Origin: Balneola sp.
GTDB lineage: Bacteria > Bacteroidota > Rhodothermia > Balneolales > Balneolaceae
Length of the DNA stretch: 64,000 bases
Direction of reading: 5' to 3'
NCBI GenBank assembly: GCA_017640785.1
Contig: JAEPPZ010000010.1
Coordinates: 107,931-171,930 of the forward strand
The notes beneath the pieces are model-generated. The model did not search any database and was not told the origin of the DNA. It was given only the letters and a program-made list of their open reading frames with translations. A program made the position numbers and the translations under genes. Shown here in pieces: positions 52,059 to 60,645 of the stretch; position 1 is the first letter of the stretch, and the number at the start of each line of letters is the position of its first letter.

Positions 52059-52076
52059 GTTTTTGACCTCCTCTGT

Positions 52077-52097
52077 CTCCTCCTTCATAAGGAGGAG
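52077..52097. repeat. Hairpin next to the DUF559 gene
   Basis: CTCCTCCTT and AAGGAGGAG with a three-base loop, perfect 9-bp arms. It overlaps the extreme 5' alternative start of the DUF559 gene. Its purine arm would mimic a Shine-Dalgarno sequence. Confidence 0.85.
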
Positions 52098-52133
52098 AAC
52101 TTTCTAAATATATCTTAATTTAAACAACGAGTC

Positions 52134-52154
52134 CTTCCCCTTAATAAGGGGAAG
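52134..52154. repeat. Hairpin near the end of hutU
   Basis: CTTCCCC and GGGGAAG around TTAATAA, perfect arms, 12 bases downstream of the hutU stop. Together with the 52077 hairpin it brackets the upstream side of the DUF559 gene. Confidence 0.85.
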
Positions 52155-52165
52155 ACAGAAGGGGT

Positions 52166-53836
52166 CTATATTATCATTTGATGTTCATTCCCAACTTCCG
52201 TTGCTTTTTCGTAACCGGCATCGTGATGACGGAATATTCCCATTGCAGGGTCATTATACAACACACGACGAATACATGCTTCTGCGCGGTCGGTTCCATC
52301 TGCAAGAACTACCATTCCGGCATGTTGGCTGTATCCCATTCCAACGCCGCCGCCGTGATGGAAACTGATCCAGGTTGCTCCGCCGGTAGCGTTGCTCATC
52401 AGATTTAAAAGTGGCCAATCGCTTACCGCATCGGTACCGTCTTTCATTCCTTCCGTTTCTCTGTTTGGGGATGCAACCGATCCGCAATCCAAATGATCAC
52501 GACCTATTACGATCGGTGCTTTTACATTTCCTGTTCTTACCAGATCGTTGAAGATCAAGCCTGCTTTTTCGCGTTCACCCATTCCCAACCAGCAAATTCT
52601 GCAAGGCAATCCCTGGAAAGCTACTTTTTCTTTAGCTTCATCCAGCCATTTTATCAGATTGTGATTTTCAGGAAAAGCTTCTTTTAAAGCCTGATCGGTG
52701 ACATAAATATCTTCCGGGTCTCCGGAAAGAGCGGCCCATCTGAAAGGCCCTTTTCCTTCACAAAAAAGCGGTCGGATATACGCCGGTACAAAACCCGGAA
52801 AATCGAAGGCGTTTTCTACTCCGCCTTTTTGAGCATAAGCTCTAAGATTGTTTCCGTAATCAAAAGTGATGGCTCCACGATCTTGTAAAGTCAGCATATG
52901 ACGAACGTGTCGGGCCATACTTTCAATTGATTTCTTTTCGTAGGATTTTGGATCAGATTTTCTGAGATCCTGTGCTTCTTTCAAAGAAATTCCATGAGGC
53001 ACATATCCATTGATCGGATCATGTGCAGAAGTTTGATCCGTTAAAATATCGGGTGTTATTCCATCTTCTATCAATCGTTCAAGAACATCTCCGATATCTC
53101 CAACTAATCCAACGGAAAGATTTTCTTTGTTAGCTTTTGCTTCCGTAACCCATTTAATGGCTTCCTCATATGAATGAGTCATTTTATCAATGTAGCGGGT
53201 TTTGATGCGTTTTTCGATTCGGGCCGGATCAATATCCACACCTAAAAAAGTAGCTCCTGCCATGGTCGCAGCCAACGGCTGTGCACCACCCATGCCTCCA
53301 AGTCCGCCGGTAACTAAAAGTCTGCCACGAAGGTCACCATCAAAATGTTTTTCTCCACAAGCTACAAAAGTCTCGTAGGTTCCCTGAAGAATTCCTTGTG
53401 TTCCGATGTAGATCCAAGAACCTGCAGTCATCTGTCCGTACATCATCAAACCGCGTTCTTTCAATTCATTGAAGTGATCCCATGTCGCCCATTTCGGAAC
53501 TAAATTACTGTTGGCGATCAAAACTCTAGGAGCTTCAGGATGCGTTCGAACTATCCCAACGGGTTTTCCTGATTGTACCAACAAGCTGTGGTTTTCATCC
53601 AGATCGAGTAAACATTCCACGATCTTTTCCAGAGACTTTCGGTCTCGTGCAGCTTGACCGTTTCCTCCGTACACAATCAGGTTTGCAGGATCTTCGGCAA
53701 CATCTTCATGCAGGTTATTAAGCAACATTCTGAGCGGAGCTTCTGTCTGCCACGACTTTGCATTTAGCTTCGTTCCGGTTGGAATTTTGTAGTTAGGATG
53801 TTGGACGTATTTTTTAAGAAACTCGGAATTGTTCAT
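52166..53836 (-). CDS. hutU: Urocanate hydratase
   Basis: A 556-residue enzyme converting urocanate to imidazolonepropionate with NAD+ as a catalytic cofactor. The NAD-binding and family motifs are intact ([60 protein letters not shown] with the catalytic Cys region). Length is normal. Its start overlaps the end of hutH by 23 bases, implying translational coupling. Confidence 0.96.
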   Translation of the reverse strand: MNNSEFLKKYVQHPNYKIPTGTKLNAKSWQTEAPLRMLLNNLHEDVAEDPANLIVYGGNGQAARDRKSLEKIVECLLDLDENHSLLVQSGKPVGIVRTHPEAPRVLIANSNLVPKWATWDHFNELKERGLMMYGQMTAGSWIYIGTQGILQGTYETFVACGEKHFDGDLRGRLLVTGGLGGMGGAQPLAATMAGATFLGVDIDPARIEKRIKTRYIDKMTHSYEEAIKWVTEAKANKENLSVGLVGDIGDVLERLIEDGITPDILTDQTSAHDPINGYVPHGISLKEAQDLRKSDPKSYEKKSIESMARHVRHMLTLQDRGAITFDYGNNLRAYAQKGGVENAFDFPGFVPAYIRPLFCEGKGPFRWAALSGDPEDIYVTDQALKEAFPENHNLIKWLDEAKEKVAFQGLPCRICWLGMGEREKAGLIFNDLVRTGNVKAPIVIGRDHLDCGSVASPNRETEGMKDGTDAVSDWPLLNLMSNATGGATWISFHHGGGVGMGYSQHAGMVVLADGTDRAEACIRRVLYNDPAMGIFRHHDAGYEKATEVGNEHQMII

Positions 53837-55376
53837 CGTATAATCCGTTTAAGTCTATATTTAATTTGTTTGCGATCTCATCCGCTTTATGTGAAATGAT
53901 GTGAGATTGAATAAGATCCAGTGCTTTTCTGATGTCATTAGCGAAAACCCGGTCTTCATCAGCGTGATCGATATGATCCCGAACCAACTCATGGCAAGCA
54001 TCCAGAATTGGTCCCGACTTCATGGGTTTTCTGAAATCAAAAGCCTGAGCGGCACTCACGAGTTCAACAGCCAGAATTTTTTCTACGTTATCAATAACTT
54101 GATTTAGTTTTCTGGAACTGATAGAGCCCATACTCACATGATCTTCCTGTCCAAGAGATGTTGGAACACTATCGGCGGAAGCAGGGAAACAAAGCGCTTT
54201 ATTTTCACTTACCAAAGCGGCTGAAGTATATTGAGGGATCATGAAACCGGAATTTAAACCAATATCGGTCATCAGTAATTTTGGTAGTCCGGGATGTTCA
54301 CCATTCAGCAATAAATAAGATCGTCGGTCTGAAATATTTCCAACTTCATGTGCAGCCAAAGTCAGATAATCGCAGGGCATTGCAAGCGGTTGGCCATGAA
54401 AATTTCCACCGCTGATAGATTCTTCTGCAGAAAGAATGATCGGATTATCGGTCACAGAATTGATCTCGATATCAACCATCTGCTTAACATGAAGCCATGC
54501 ATTTCTACTGGAACCATGAACCTGAGGCATACAACGAATGGAATACGGATCCTGAACTCGACCACAATTTTCATGAGAAGCCACCATTTCTGAATTTTGA
54601 AGTAGAGCTCGTAATCGGTGAGCAACTAAACGGGAACCGTCAAAAGGGCGAACTTCGTGAAGGCGTTCATCAAAAGGACTGTCGCTTCCTAAAACTCCTT
54701 CCAAACTCATCGCTCCGATTATATCGGCAGCATTCAGGCAATGATGCAGATTGTACACTCCCCAAACGGCATGAGCTGCAATAAACTGAGTGCCGTTGAT
54801 CAGTGCTAAACCTTCTTTGGCTTTTAGGTTGATGGGATCTAATCCTAATTCATTATAAACATCCGGTGTTTCTCTCCATTCGCCTTTATAATGAACCTTC
54901 CCCAATCCGATCAGCGGCAAAAACAGATGAGCAAGAGGAGCGAGGTCTCCGGAAGCACCAACCGAGCCTTGCTCAGGGACTTCAGGAATAATGTCGTTTT
55001 GTATGAAAAAAATAATTCGATCTAAAGTAGCTTCCCGAATCCCGGAAAATCCTACGCTTAAATTATGAGCTTTCAGGATCATCATCGCTTTGGCGATTTT
55101 CAGGTCTATAGCATTTCCAACACCCACACTATGGCTTCTTAAAATATTATCCTGAAGTTTGGCTGTATTTTCTTTTGATATAATTGTGTTGCAAAGCGGA
55201 CCAAATCCTGTATTTACACCATAGACAACATCGCCACTTTCAACAATTTGAGATACGTTCTCAGAGCTTTTTACAACTTTAGCCCTCGCTTCTTTATTTA
55301 GCTGGAAGGATAATTTACCATCGCAAATATCGATTACGTTTTGGATGGAGATGGTGTCAATTCCGAGATTAAACAT
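53814..55376 (-). CDS. hutH: Histidine ammonia-lyase
   Basis: A 520-residue enzyme from the ATG at 55376 ([17 protein letters not shown]), which matches the family N-terminus; a start 19 codons upstream is possible but adds unusual residues. The MIO cofactor triad is in [14 protein letters not shown], and the conserved SEDHVSMG-type motif appears as [11 protein letters not shown]. It removes ammonia from L-histidine to give urocanate. First gene of the hut operon, divergent from a LysR-type regulator. Confidence 0.96.
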   Translation of the reverse strand: MFNLGIDTISIQNVIDICDGKLSFQLNKEARAKVVKSSENVSQIVESGDVVYGVNTGFGPLCNTIISKENTAKLQDNILRSHSVGVGNAIDLKIAKAMMILKAHNLSVGFSGIREATLDRIIFFIQNDIIPEVPEQGSVGASGDLAPLAHLFLPLIGLGKVHYKGEWRETPDVYNELGLDPINLKAKEGLALINGTQFIAAHAVWGVYNLHHCLNAADIIGAMSLEGVLGSDSPFDERLHEVRPFDGSRLVAHRLRALLQNSEMVASHENCGRVQDPYSIRCMPQVHGSSRNAWLHVKQMVDIEINSVTDNPIILSAEESISGGNFHGQPLAMPCDYLTLAAHEVGNISDRRSYLLLNGEHPGLPKLLMTDIGLNSGFMIPQYTSAALVSENKALCFPASADSVPTSLGQEDHVSMGSISSRKLNQVIDNVEKILAVELVSAAQAFDFRKPMKSGPILDACHELVRDHIDHADEDRVFANDIRKALDLIQSHIISHKADEIANKLNIDLNGLYDEQFRVS

Positions 55377-55427
55377 ATACTTAATTAATCTATTATTTAA
55401 AATGAGTTTGATGTAAATCTCTCTCAT

Positions 55428-55534
55428 GGTCATTCCCGTGAAGACGGGAATCTGGATTTTGCTAATTAATTAGGATGAAGTCCTTAGCTTAGTTCCAGAT
55501 TTCGGCCTTCGCCGCGAAATGACAGTAGTTAAAT
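55428..55534. repeat. Long imperfect inverted repeat upstream of hutH
   Basis: GGTCATTCCCGTGAAGACGG ... AATCTGGAT pairs with TTCCAGATT ... GAAATGACA across about 40 bases, with an internal CCCGTGAAGACGGG hairpin. It lies between hutH and the lysR gene, where the shared promoters should be, so it may affect their regulation. Similar in style to the spacer palindromes. Confidence 0.7.
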
Positions 55535-55593
55535 GACAAAATAGATTATTAATGTAATGTTTTGAAATACTTTATATGTATATATTGATGCCT

Positions 55594-56475
55594 ATGAGTA
55601 ATCAAATTGAATTCAGACATCTCAATTATTTCCAGACGGTTGCGAAAGAACTTCACTTCAGAAAAGCAGCAGAGAAGCTATTTATTACCCAACCGGCGCT
55701 TAGCAGGCAAATTCAGCAATTGGAAGAATATGTTGGGGTTGAGCTTTTTAAAAGGGATAAACGAAATGTGTCGCTGACAAAAGCGGGAGAATATCTGCTC
55801 AAAGAATCTCAGTTTCTGTTTGATCATCTGGGATTTATAAAAGATAATATTCGTCACATCGCCAAAGGAGATGAAGGTGAGATAAGAATCGGATTTGTGG
55901 GTTCAGCTATGCAGAGTGTAATTCCTTCGCTACTCAAAAAGATCAACAAAGATTCTCCGGGAATTCATTTTGTACTTACTGAGTTGACCAATCAGGATCA
56001 GGTGGACAAGGTCAGAAACGATCAATTAGATCTGGGTTTCATCAGAACAATGCGATTACCGGAAGGTTTAAAGAAGCTGGATGTTTTTGAAGAGACCTTT
56101 TGTCTGGTATTGCCTAAGTCGCACTCGATATCTTCTGGAAACTTTAAAAATATTTCTGATCTGAAAGAAGAGAGTTTCATTTTGTTTTCCAGCCAATACA
56201 GTCATGGTTACTATGATAAGATCATGAGTATTTTTGAAGATCAGGGCTTTACTCCGAAAGTAGCGCACGAGTCAGTTCATGCGAATACCATTTTTCGTTT
56301 GGTAGAAAATGAGTTGGGGATCGGAATTGTGCCGAGTTCATTAAAGCAAGGATTTGATCTGAATATAAAATTCATCGATTTGAAGAAAATTCCTCAGAGA
56401 ACTACGTTATCGGCTATCTGGAAGGAAGAGAGTAGGAATCCGATATTAGAAAAAGTGATCCGGACATTGGGTTGA
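55594..56475 (+). CDS. LysR-family transcriptional regulator, probable hut regulator
   Basis: A 293-residue LysR-type regulator from the ATG at 55594 (MSNQIEFRHLNYFQTVAKEL). The N-terminal winged helix is clear (HFRKAAEKLFITQPALSRQI then QQLEEYVGVELFKR), and the effector-binding domain (residues ~90-290) has the usual two-lobe pattern. Being divergent from hutH, it most likely controls histidine use, with urocanate or histidine as a plausible effector; this is inferred from position only. Confidence 0.82.
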   Translation: MSNQIEFRHLNYFQTVAKELHFRKAAEKLFITQPALSRQIQQLEEYVGVELFKRDKRNVSLTKAGEYLLKESQFLFDHLGFIKDNIRHIAKGDEGEIRIGFVGSAMQSVIPSLLKKINKDSPGIHFVLTELTNQDQVDKVRNDQLDLGFIRTMRLPEGLKKLDVFEETFCLVLPKSHSISSGNFKNISDLKEESFILFSSQYSHGYYDKIMSIFEDQGFTPKVAHESVHANTIFRLVENELGIGIVPSSLKQGFDLNIKFIDLKKIPQRTTLSAIWKEESRNPILEKVIRTLG

Positions 56476-56520
56476 TGATCAGTTTTACCTGGTTTCAAAA
56501 TTTAAAACTCTGAATACTAA

Positions 56521-56554
56521 CCCGTAGGGGGAATTCATGAATTCCCCCTACGGG
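56521..56554. repeat. Perfect 34-bp palindrome
   Basis: CCCGTAGGGGGAATTCA followed directly by its exact reverse complement, with no loop. It lies between convergent genes (lysR and the 275-residue gene), six bases from the latter's stop. No gene overlaps it. Cruciform-capable REP-like sequence; may terminate transcription from both sides. Confidence 0.92.
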
Positions 56555-56559
56555 TGTTG

Positions 56560-57387
56560 TTAGGCATCTTTACTAAATGCCACAGCCTTGTTTATAAATT
56601 CTTGTATCTGCTTTTCCTGATCACCCATCTTTAAAATTTCTGATAAAGCTAACCCGGCGCCTTTCAGTTTTTCGGGTAACCATTCTCCATATTCCAGATC
56701 AGGAGCTTTCGAATAATCAACTTTCGCCTCTTTTTTCCATTGGGTCACATAGAAGTAAGGTTCGTTTATTACAGAATCAGCGACGGCGTATCCGACACTG
56801 AAAGATTGAATAGCTTCACCATTATCATTAAACTGAAAAGGGACATACACTCCATGATCAAAATGATGAGGCCATGTTCTGGCAGGGCTTGCTTTAGCAT
56901 GCTTTGTGAAGACCTCGTTACAAAGCTGATCAGCAATAGTTCGGTGATTTGCTAATTCTTCCAGAACTGAAGCATCAACTTCTGAAAAAGGTTTTGCCTC
57001 ATCGGTTGGGTGTTCGGGAATATCGTAATGCATTTTAAGCGCAAGATCAGAGGCATCAATTTGCTTTAGTTGAAGTGCTTGCCGAAGCCACAATAATCCT
57101 TCCCGCTTGGTTTTCCCCGACAAAGAAAGTGAAGCCAGTTCAATTCCCGTTGGCCCGGTTACTTTTAAACTTAAAGTCGGGACATGAAGTCCAACTCTGG
57201 CGCGGTTATTAATAGAATGTCCGTAGAAAATCTTATTCCCAGAATCCCAACTCATACTGGTATGGCTGTCATCATCCTTTTCTTCCAACAAATACTTCCC
57301 TGATGCAGCTATAAATTGAACTGCATGATGTAGTGCTAGCTGGGCAGTATTGATCTTATCAATAAGTATGTTCGTGGAGAATCTCAT
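56560..57387 (-). CDS. Protein of unknown function (possible DUF5996 relative)
   Basis: A 275-residue soluble protein. The segment WPHHFDHGVYVPF plus GYAVADSVINEPYFYVTQWK resembles the DUF5996-type pattern (WPHHFD...EPYFYVT), which is my only family hint. N-terminal MRFSTNILIDKINTAQLALH is helical. Its start overlaps the stop of the upstream gene by one base, so it is the last gene of the operon headed by the Rieske-glutamate synthase fusion. Confidence 0.6.
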   Translation of the reverse strand: MRFSTNILIDKINTAQLALHHAVQFIAASGKYLLEEKDDDSHTSMSWDSGNKIFYGHSINNRARVGLHVPTLSLKVTGPTGIELASLSLSGKTKREGLLWLRQALQLKQIDASDLALKMHYDIPEHPTDEAKPFSEVDASVLEELANHRTIADQLCNEVFTKHAKASPARTWPHHFDHGVYVPFQFNDNGEAIQSFSVGYAVADSVINEPYFYVTQWKKEAKVDYSKAPDLEYGEWLPEKLKGAGLALSEILKMGDQEKQIQEFINKAVAFSKDA

Positions 57388-58760
57388 TAATTTTCTGTTT
57401 TTGATCTGATTTCAGATTGAGTTTTGATTTGTTTCAGAACCCTTAAATGGATATCAGAAAGAATTTTGTCAGCGATAACTTTCCAGTACAATGCAGGATA
57501 CATTTCATTTTTGTACCAAGTAGTTCCAATAATAACAGTATTACCGTTCGGAAGTGTTTCAAGTTTAAACTCTCCATTTATTGTGCGAAAATAATTATCA
57601 AGATGGGGAGTAACTATTTTACCATATGGGCTCCATTCTTGAAGAGGTTGAGGTTGCTCCAATACATCAAACTGAATTAAATTCGGATAGTCCCACGTTG
57701 TAATAGGCTCTACAAAATCTCCGGTAGAAAACTCGCAATATCTGATTGCTCCAACACCTTCACCTTCAATACGAGCACTAATCGGGTAAGCCAATCCAAG
57801 TTTAAAAAATCCGCTGGGTTCATCTTCAATAGTTTTGAAGTCTATGAATTCATCCCAAACGATCTCTTTTGAAGCTTCAATCTCAATTTGAGTTGTGATA
57901 GACATGGTGCTATTATTCGTAAATAATTTATCCGCACTAAGACCAAAGAGTAAAAGCAATGGAAATAATACCAAAAGTTGCTTTCTGTTGGCACGTAATC
58001 GAGCAACATGATATCCAAAAAAGCTTCCAAGACCACCTACAGTTAATGCAATAGGAGCTGAAAGAAGAATGCATACAAAACCTTCAGCTGCGAATAAAAT
58101 AGCAGTTCCGCTTGCTAAAGCTAAAGTGAACATTGTGTGTGAAAAAGATTTCCCTTGTCCAACCAATCCATCTTTATTTAAAAAATAAGATGCCGTTATA
58201 CCTACAAAGAAAGGAGTGGATATAAATAAAGTAGTACTATAAATATCAAATAGGTAGATACTGCAAACAAAAGCAACGGCAGCAATTACAATTCCGGCGA
58301 GTATCCCATACAATGCATTCGAAATGGAGTTTGTAATTTCCTTGGATTCTGATTGAATTTTTTTAGTAATTATTTTTGCAGACTCAGGGATTGTCAATGC
58401 GAGCATTACAAAATAGTTTAGTATAGGGGCAAAAAAGAATAATGCATACCAAGGAGATTTTCCGGCATCTAATAGTCTTTTCATCATGAGGTTGACCCCG
58501 ATCCAGATGAAAGGCAGAGTCCATATCAAAAAGAAAATATAGAAAGTCTGGGAAGGTTTAAGTGGGTAAATGAAACCTCTATCCATAGAGATAAAAGGCG
58601 ATAAATAATCAATAGGGGACCAATAGATATCATAAAGGAAGAAAATGACCAGAGAATCAATTAAGTATTTACCAAACATCAACCCGAAGCCGGCAATTAA
58701 ATATGTCTTTCGATCAACTCGTCCTTCTAGTTTGAATAAGAGAGAGATAATTTCTTTCAT
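57387..58760 (-). CDS. DUF805 membrane domain fused to a SRPBCC-like domain
   Basis: A 457-residue protein. The first ~150 residues match DUF805 (LLFKLEGRVDRKTYLIAGFG; MKRLLDAGKSPWYALFFFAP), followed by further helices to about residue 280. The C-terminal ~170 residues resemble an SRPBCC/START-like ligand-binding domain (ITTQIEIEASKEIVWDEFID; IRYCEFSTGDFVEPITTWDY; GNTVIIGTTWYKNEMYPALY). An unusual membrane-anchored lipid or small-molecule binder. It overlaps the upstream gene by four bases and the downstream gene by one. Confidence 0.75.
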   Translation of the reverse strand: MKEIISLLFKLEGRVDRKTYLIAGFGLMFGKYLIDSLVIFFLYDIYWSPIDYLSPFISMDRGFIYPLKPSQTFYIFFLIWTLPFIWIGVNLMMKRLLDAGKSPWYALFFFAPILNYFVMLALTIPESAKIITKKIQSESKEITNSISNALYGILAGIVIAAVAFVCSIYLFDIYSTTLFISTPFFVGITASYFLNKDGLVGQGKSFSHTMFTLALASGTAILFAAEGFVCILLSAPIALTVGGLGSFFGYHVARLRANRKQLLVLFPLLLLFGLSADKLFTNNSTMSITTQIEIEASKEIVWDEFIDFKTIEDEPSGFFKLGLAYPISARIEGEGVGAIRYCEFSTGDFVEPITTWDYPNLIQFDVLEQPQPLQEWSPYGKIVTPHLDNYFRTINGEFKLETLPNGNTVIIGTTWYKNEMYPALYWKVIADKILSDIHLRVLKQIKTQSEIRSKTEN

Positions 58761-60367
58761 ATAACCCCCGCATATTCAACACCGGATAGATGATGCATTT
58801 CTTTTTTCCAGGTTACTAAGTCGTAAGGAGAAAAGTCTTTAAAACTGGTATGACCACACGCCCTGGCCAGAATTTTCATAAGTTCTGTAGATCCATGAAA
58901 GAAGTTATCCAACATCGCAGCTGATTTTTCGATTTCGAAGCGTGCCCGCAAGTCATCTTTTTGAGTTGCAATTCCTACCGGACAGTTATTGGTATGGCAA
59001 GCCCTCATTCCTAAACAGCCAATGGCTTGAATGGCTGCATTTGATACCGCAATTCCATCAGCTCCAAGCGCCAACGCTTTTGCAAAATCAGGAGCCGTTC
59101 GTAAACCACCGGTAATAATTAAAGTGATTTCATCCGGTCCGAGCCCTTTACCATCCAAATATTTTCTGGCTTTGGCTAATGCGGGAATAGTTGGAATTGA
59201 AATATGATTTCTGAGTACGGTTGGTGCGGCTCCGGTTCCACCGCCACGACCATCCAGTATGATGTAATCAGCTCCGGCATCAAGTGCGAATTGTATATTT
59301 TCTTCTATATGATTGGCGGAAAGCTTAAACCCAATTGGAATTCCTCCTGTTACTTCCCGAACCTTATCACCCATTTTTCTGAAGTCATCAGGAGTAACCA
59401 AATCATCAAATTTAGGCGGTGATATTGCGGATGTGCCCTCTTCAAGTTCACGCACTTCAGCGATCTTTCCTTTTACTTTTTCTCCGGGAAGATGTCCTCC
59501 TACACCTGTCTTAGCTCCTTGCCCTCCTTTAAAATGAAAAGCCCGTACTTTTTTGAGTTTATCCATTGAAAAACCAAATTTGGCAGAAGCCAGCTCATAA
59601 AAATATCTGGAGTTTTCGGCTTGTTCCTCAGGCAGCATTCCACCTTCGCCTGAACAGATTCCTGTTCCGGCCATTTCAGCCCCTTTTGCCAGAGCGATTT
59701 TAGCTTCTTCGGACAGAGCACCAAAACTCATGTCAGATACAAAGAGTGGTATATCTAATTCGAGTGGTTTTTTAGCTTTTGGCCCAATGACCAGCTTAGT
59801 CTCTACTTCAACATCTTCAAACTGTGGAGCAGGAGAGAGTTGTGCGGTTTGGAACTGAATGTCATCCCAAACAGGAAGTTCTTGTCGGCTAACACCCATG
59901 GCTTCCACACTTCCATGAGCACCTTCTTTCATTCGGTTTTTTGCCAGTCCCTGAATTTCTCCATTAAAAGGCTCATCGTCTGTTCCGTGAATATCCTGAT
60001 AGGTTCCTAAATATTGGTCGCGTTGATAAGGTTGAGGATTGTCCTTTTCCCAGTCAGCGATTTCTTCTTCATCCACCCAAACCTGCCCGTCATCTACCCA
60101 GGATTTAAAACTATGAAGTGCTTCATCATTATTGTATTCGCTTATTCCGGTTTTGTAACGATAGTCCCAGCCATGCACACCACAAATAAGATTATCACCA
60201 TCGATATGACCATCAGCAAGCAAAGCGCCTCTGTGGTGACATCGCCCAAAAAGAACGGAGACTTCATCGCCATACCGAACAATTACCAGATCAACATTGG
60301 AAACCAGAGCATAAGCCGGGGTAAGTTCTTCAAGATCGTCCCACTTAAAAATTGATTTTGGCAGCAT
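58757..60367 (-). CDS. Rieske - glutamate synthase-like FMN protein fusion
   Basis: A 537-residue protein from the ATG at 60367 (MLPKSIFKWDDLEELTPAYA). Residues ~1-100 form a Rieske 2Fe-2S domain with CHH and CGVH ligands (FGRCHHRGALLADGHIDGDN; LICGVHGWDYRY). The rest is the FMN-binding glutamate-synthase central domain (DMSFGALSEEAKIALAKGAE; GEGGMLPEEQAENSRYFYEL; FHFKGGQGAKTGVGGHLPGE; CPVGIATQKDD). Cys in ACHTNNCPVGIATQ could bind a 3Fe-4S cluster. The glutaminase domain of GltB is absent. The reaction is unknown; electrons may come from the Rieske centre or the operon partner. First gene of the overlapping three-gene operon. Confidence 0.85.
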   Translation of the reverse strand: MLPKSIFKWDDLEELTPAYALVSNVDLVIVRYGDEVSVLFGRCHHRGALLADGHIDGDNLICGVHGWDYRYKTGISEYNNDEALHSFKSWVDDGQVWVDEEEIADWEKDNPQPYQRDQYLGTYQDIHGTDDEPFNGEIQGLAKNRMKEGAHGSVEAMGVSRQELPVWDDIQFQTAQLSPAPQFEDVEVETKLVIGPKAKKPLELDIPLFVSDMSFGALSEEAKIALAKGAEMAGTGICSGEGGMLPEEQAENSRYFYELASAKFGFSMDKLKKVRAFHFKGGQGAKTGVGGHLPGEKVKGKIAEVRELEEGTSAISPPKFDDLVTPDDFRKMGDKVREVTGGIPIGFKLSANHIEENIQFALDAGADYIILDGRGGGTGAAPTVLRNHISIPTIPALAKARKYLDGKGLGPDEITLIITGGLRTAPDFAKALALGADGIAVSNAAIQAIGCLGMRACHTNNCPVGIATQKDDLRARFEIEKSAAMLDNFFHGSTELMKILARACGHTSFKDFSPYDLVTWKKEMHHLSGVEYAGVI

Positions 60368-60645
60368 AATAGATTGGTTTTTAAAGTTAAATGAATAAAC
60401 CAAAATTTGATGTGGGAAAAAAGGAACTAAGGAAAATGTTAAAAAATTTAGAAGAGGCTTTATGGTCCATCCATCATTTCGCTGAAAGCGGGGTGATGGA
60501 ATTGGGTTGAAGTCAAGGAGTGGCTAGATAAGGTAACCATCAGCCGTGCAAAGCCCGACAGATGGTTGGATAAAACAAAAAAAGCCCCTCGGAAATCAAT
60601 CACGAGAGGCTTTAGGGGTACAAATTGTTAACAGATAATTCTGTT
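60368..60645. other. Intergenic region with hairpins
   Basis: No gene supported. CCATCATTTCGCTGAAAGCG ... GGGTGATGG forms a stem with an inner CGCT/AGCG hairpin at about 60472-60500, and the terminator of the DEAD-box-like gene follows at 60581. Otherwise featureless. Confidence 0.5.
60581..60613 (-). terminator. Terminator of the DEAD-box-like gene
   Basis: Arms AAAGCCCCTCG and CGAGAGGCTTT with one mismatch and an 11-base loop; read leftward the stem runs into a run of T residues. Lies 33 bases after the leftward gene's stop codon. Confidence 0.8.

Noticed and set aside
55376-55433. Longer HutH N-terminus from 55433
   Set aside because: The extra 19 residues are not typical of the family, and 55376 matches its usual start.
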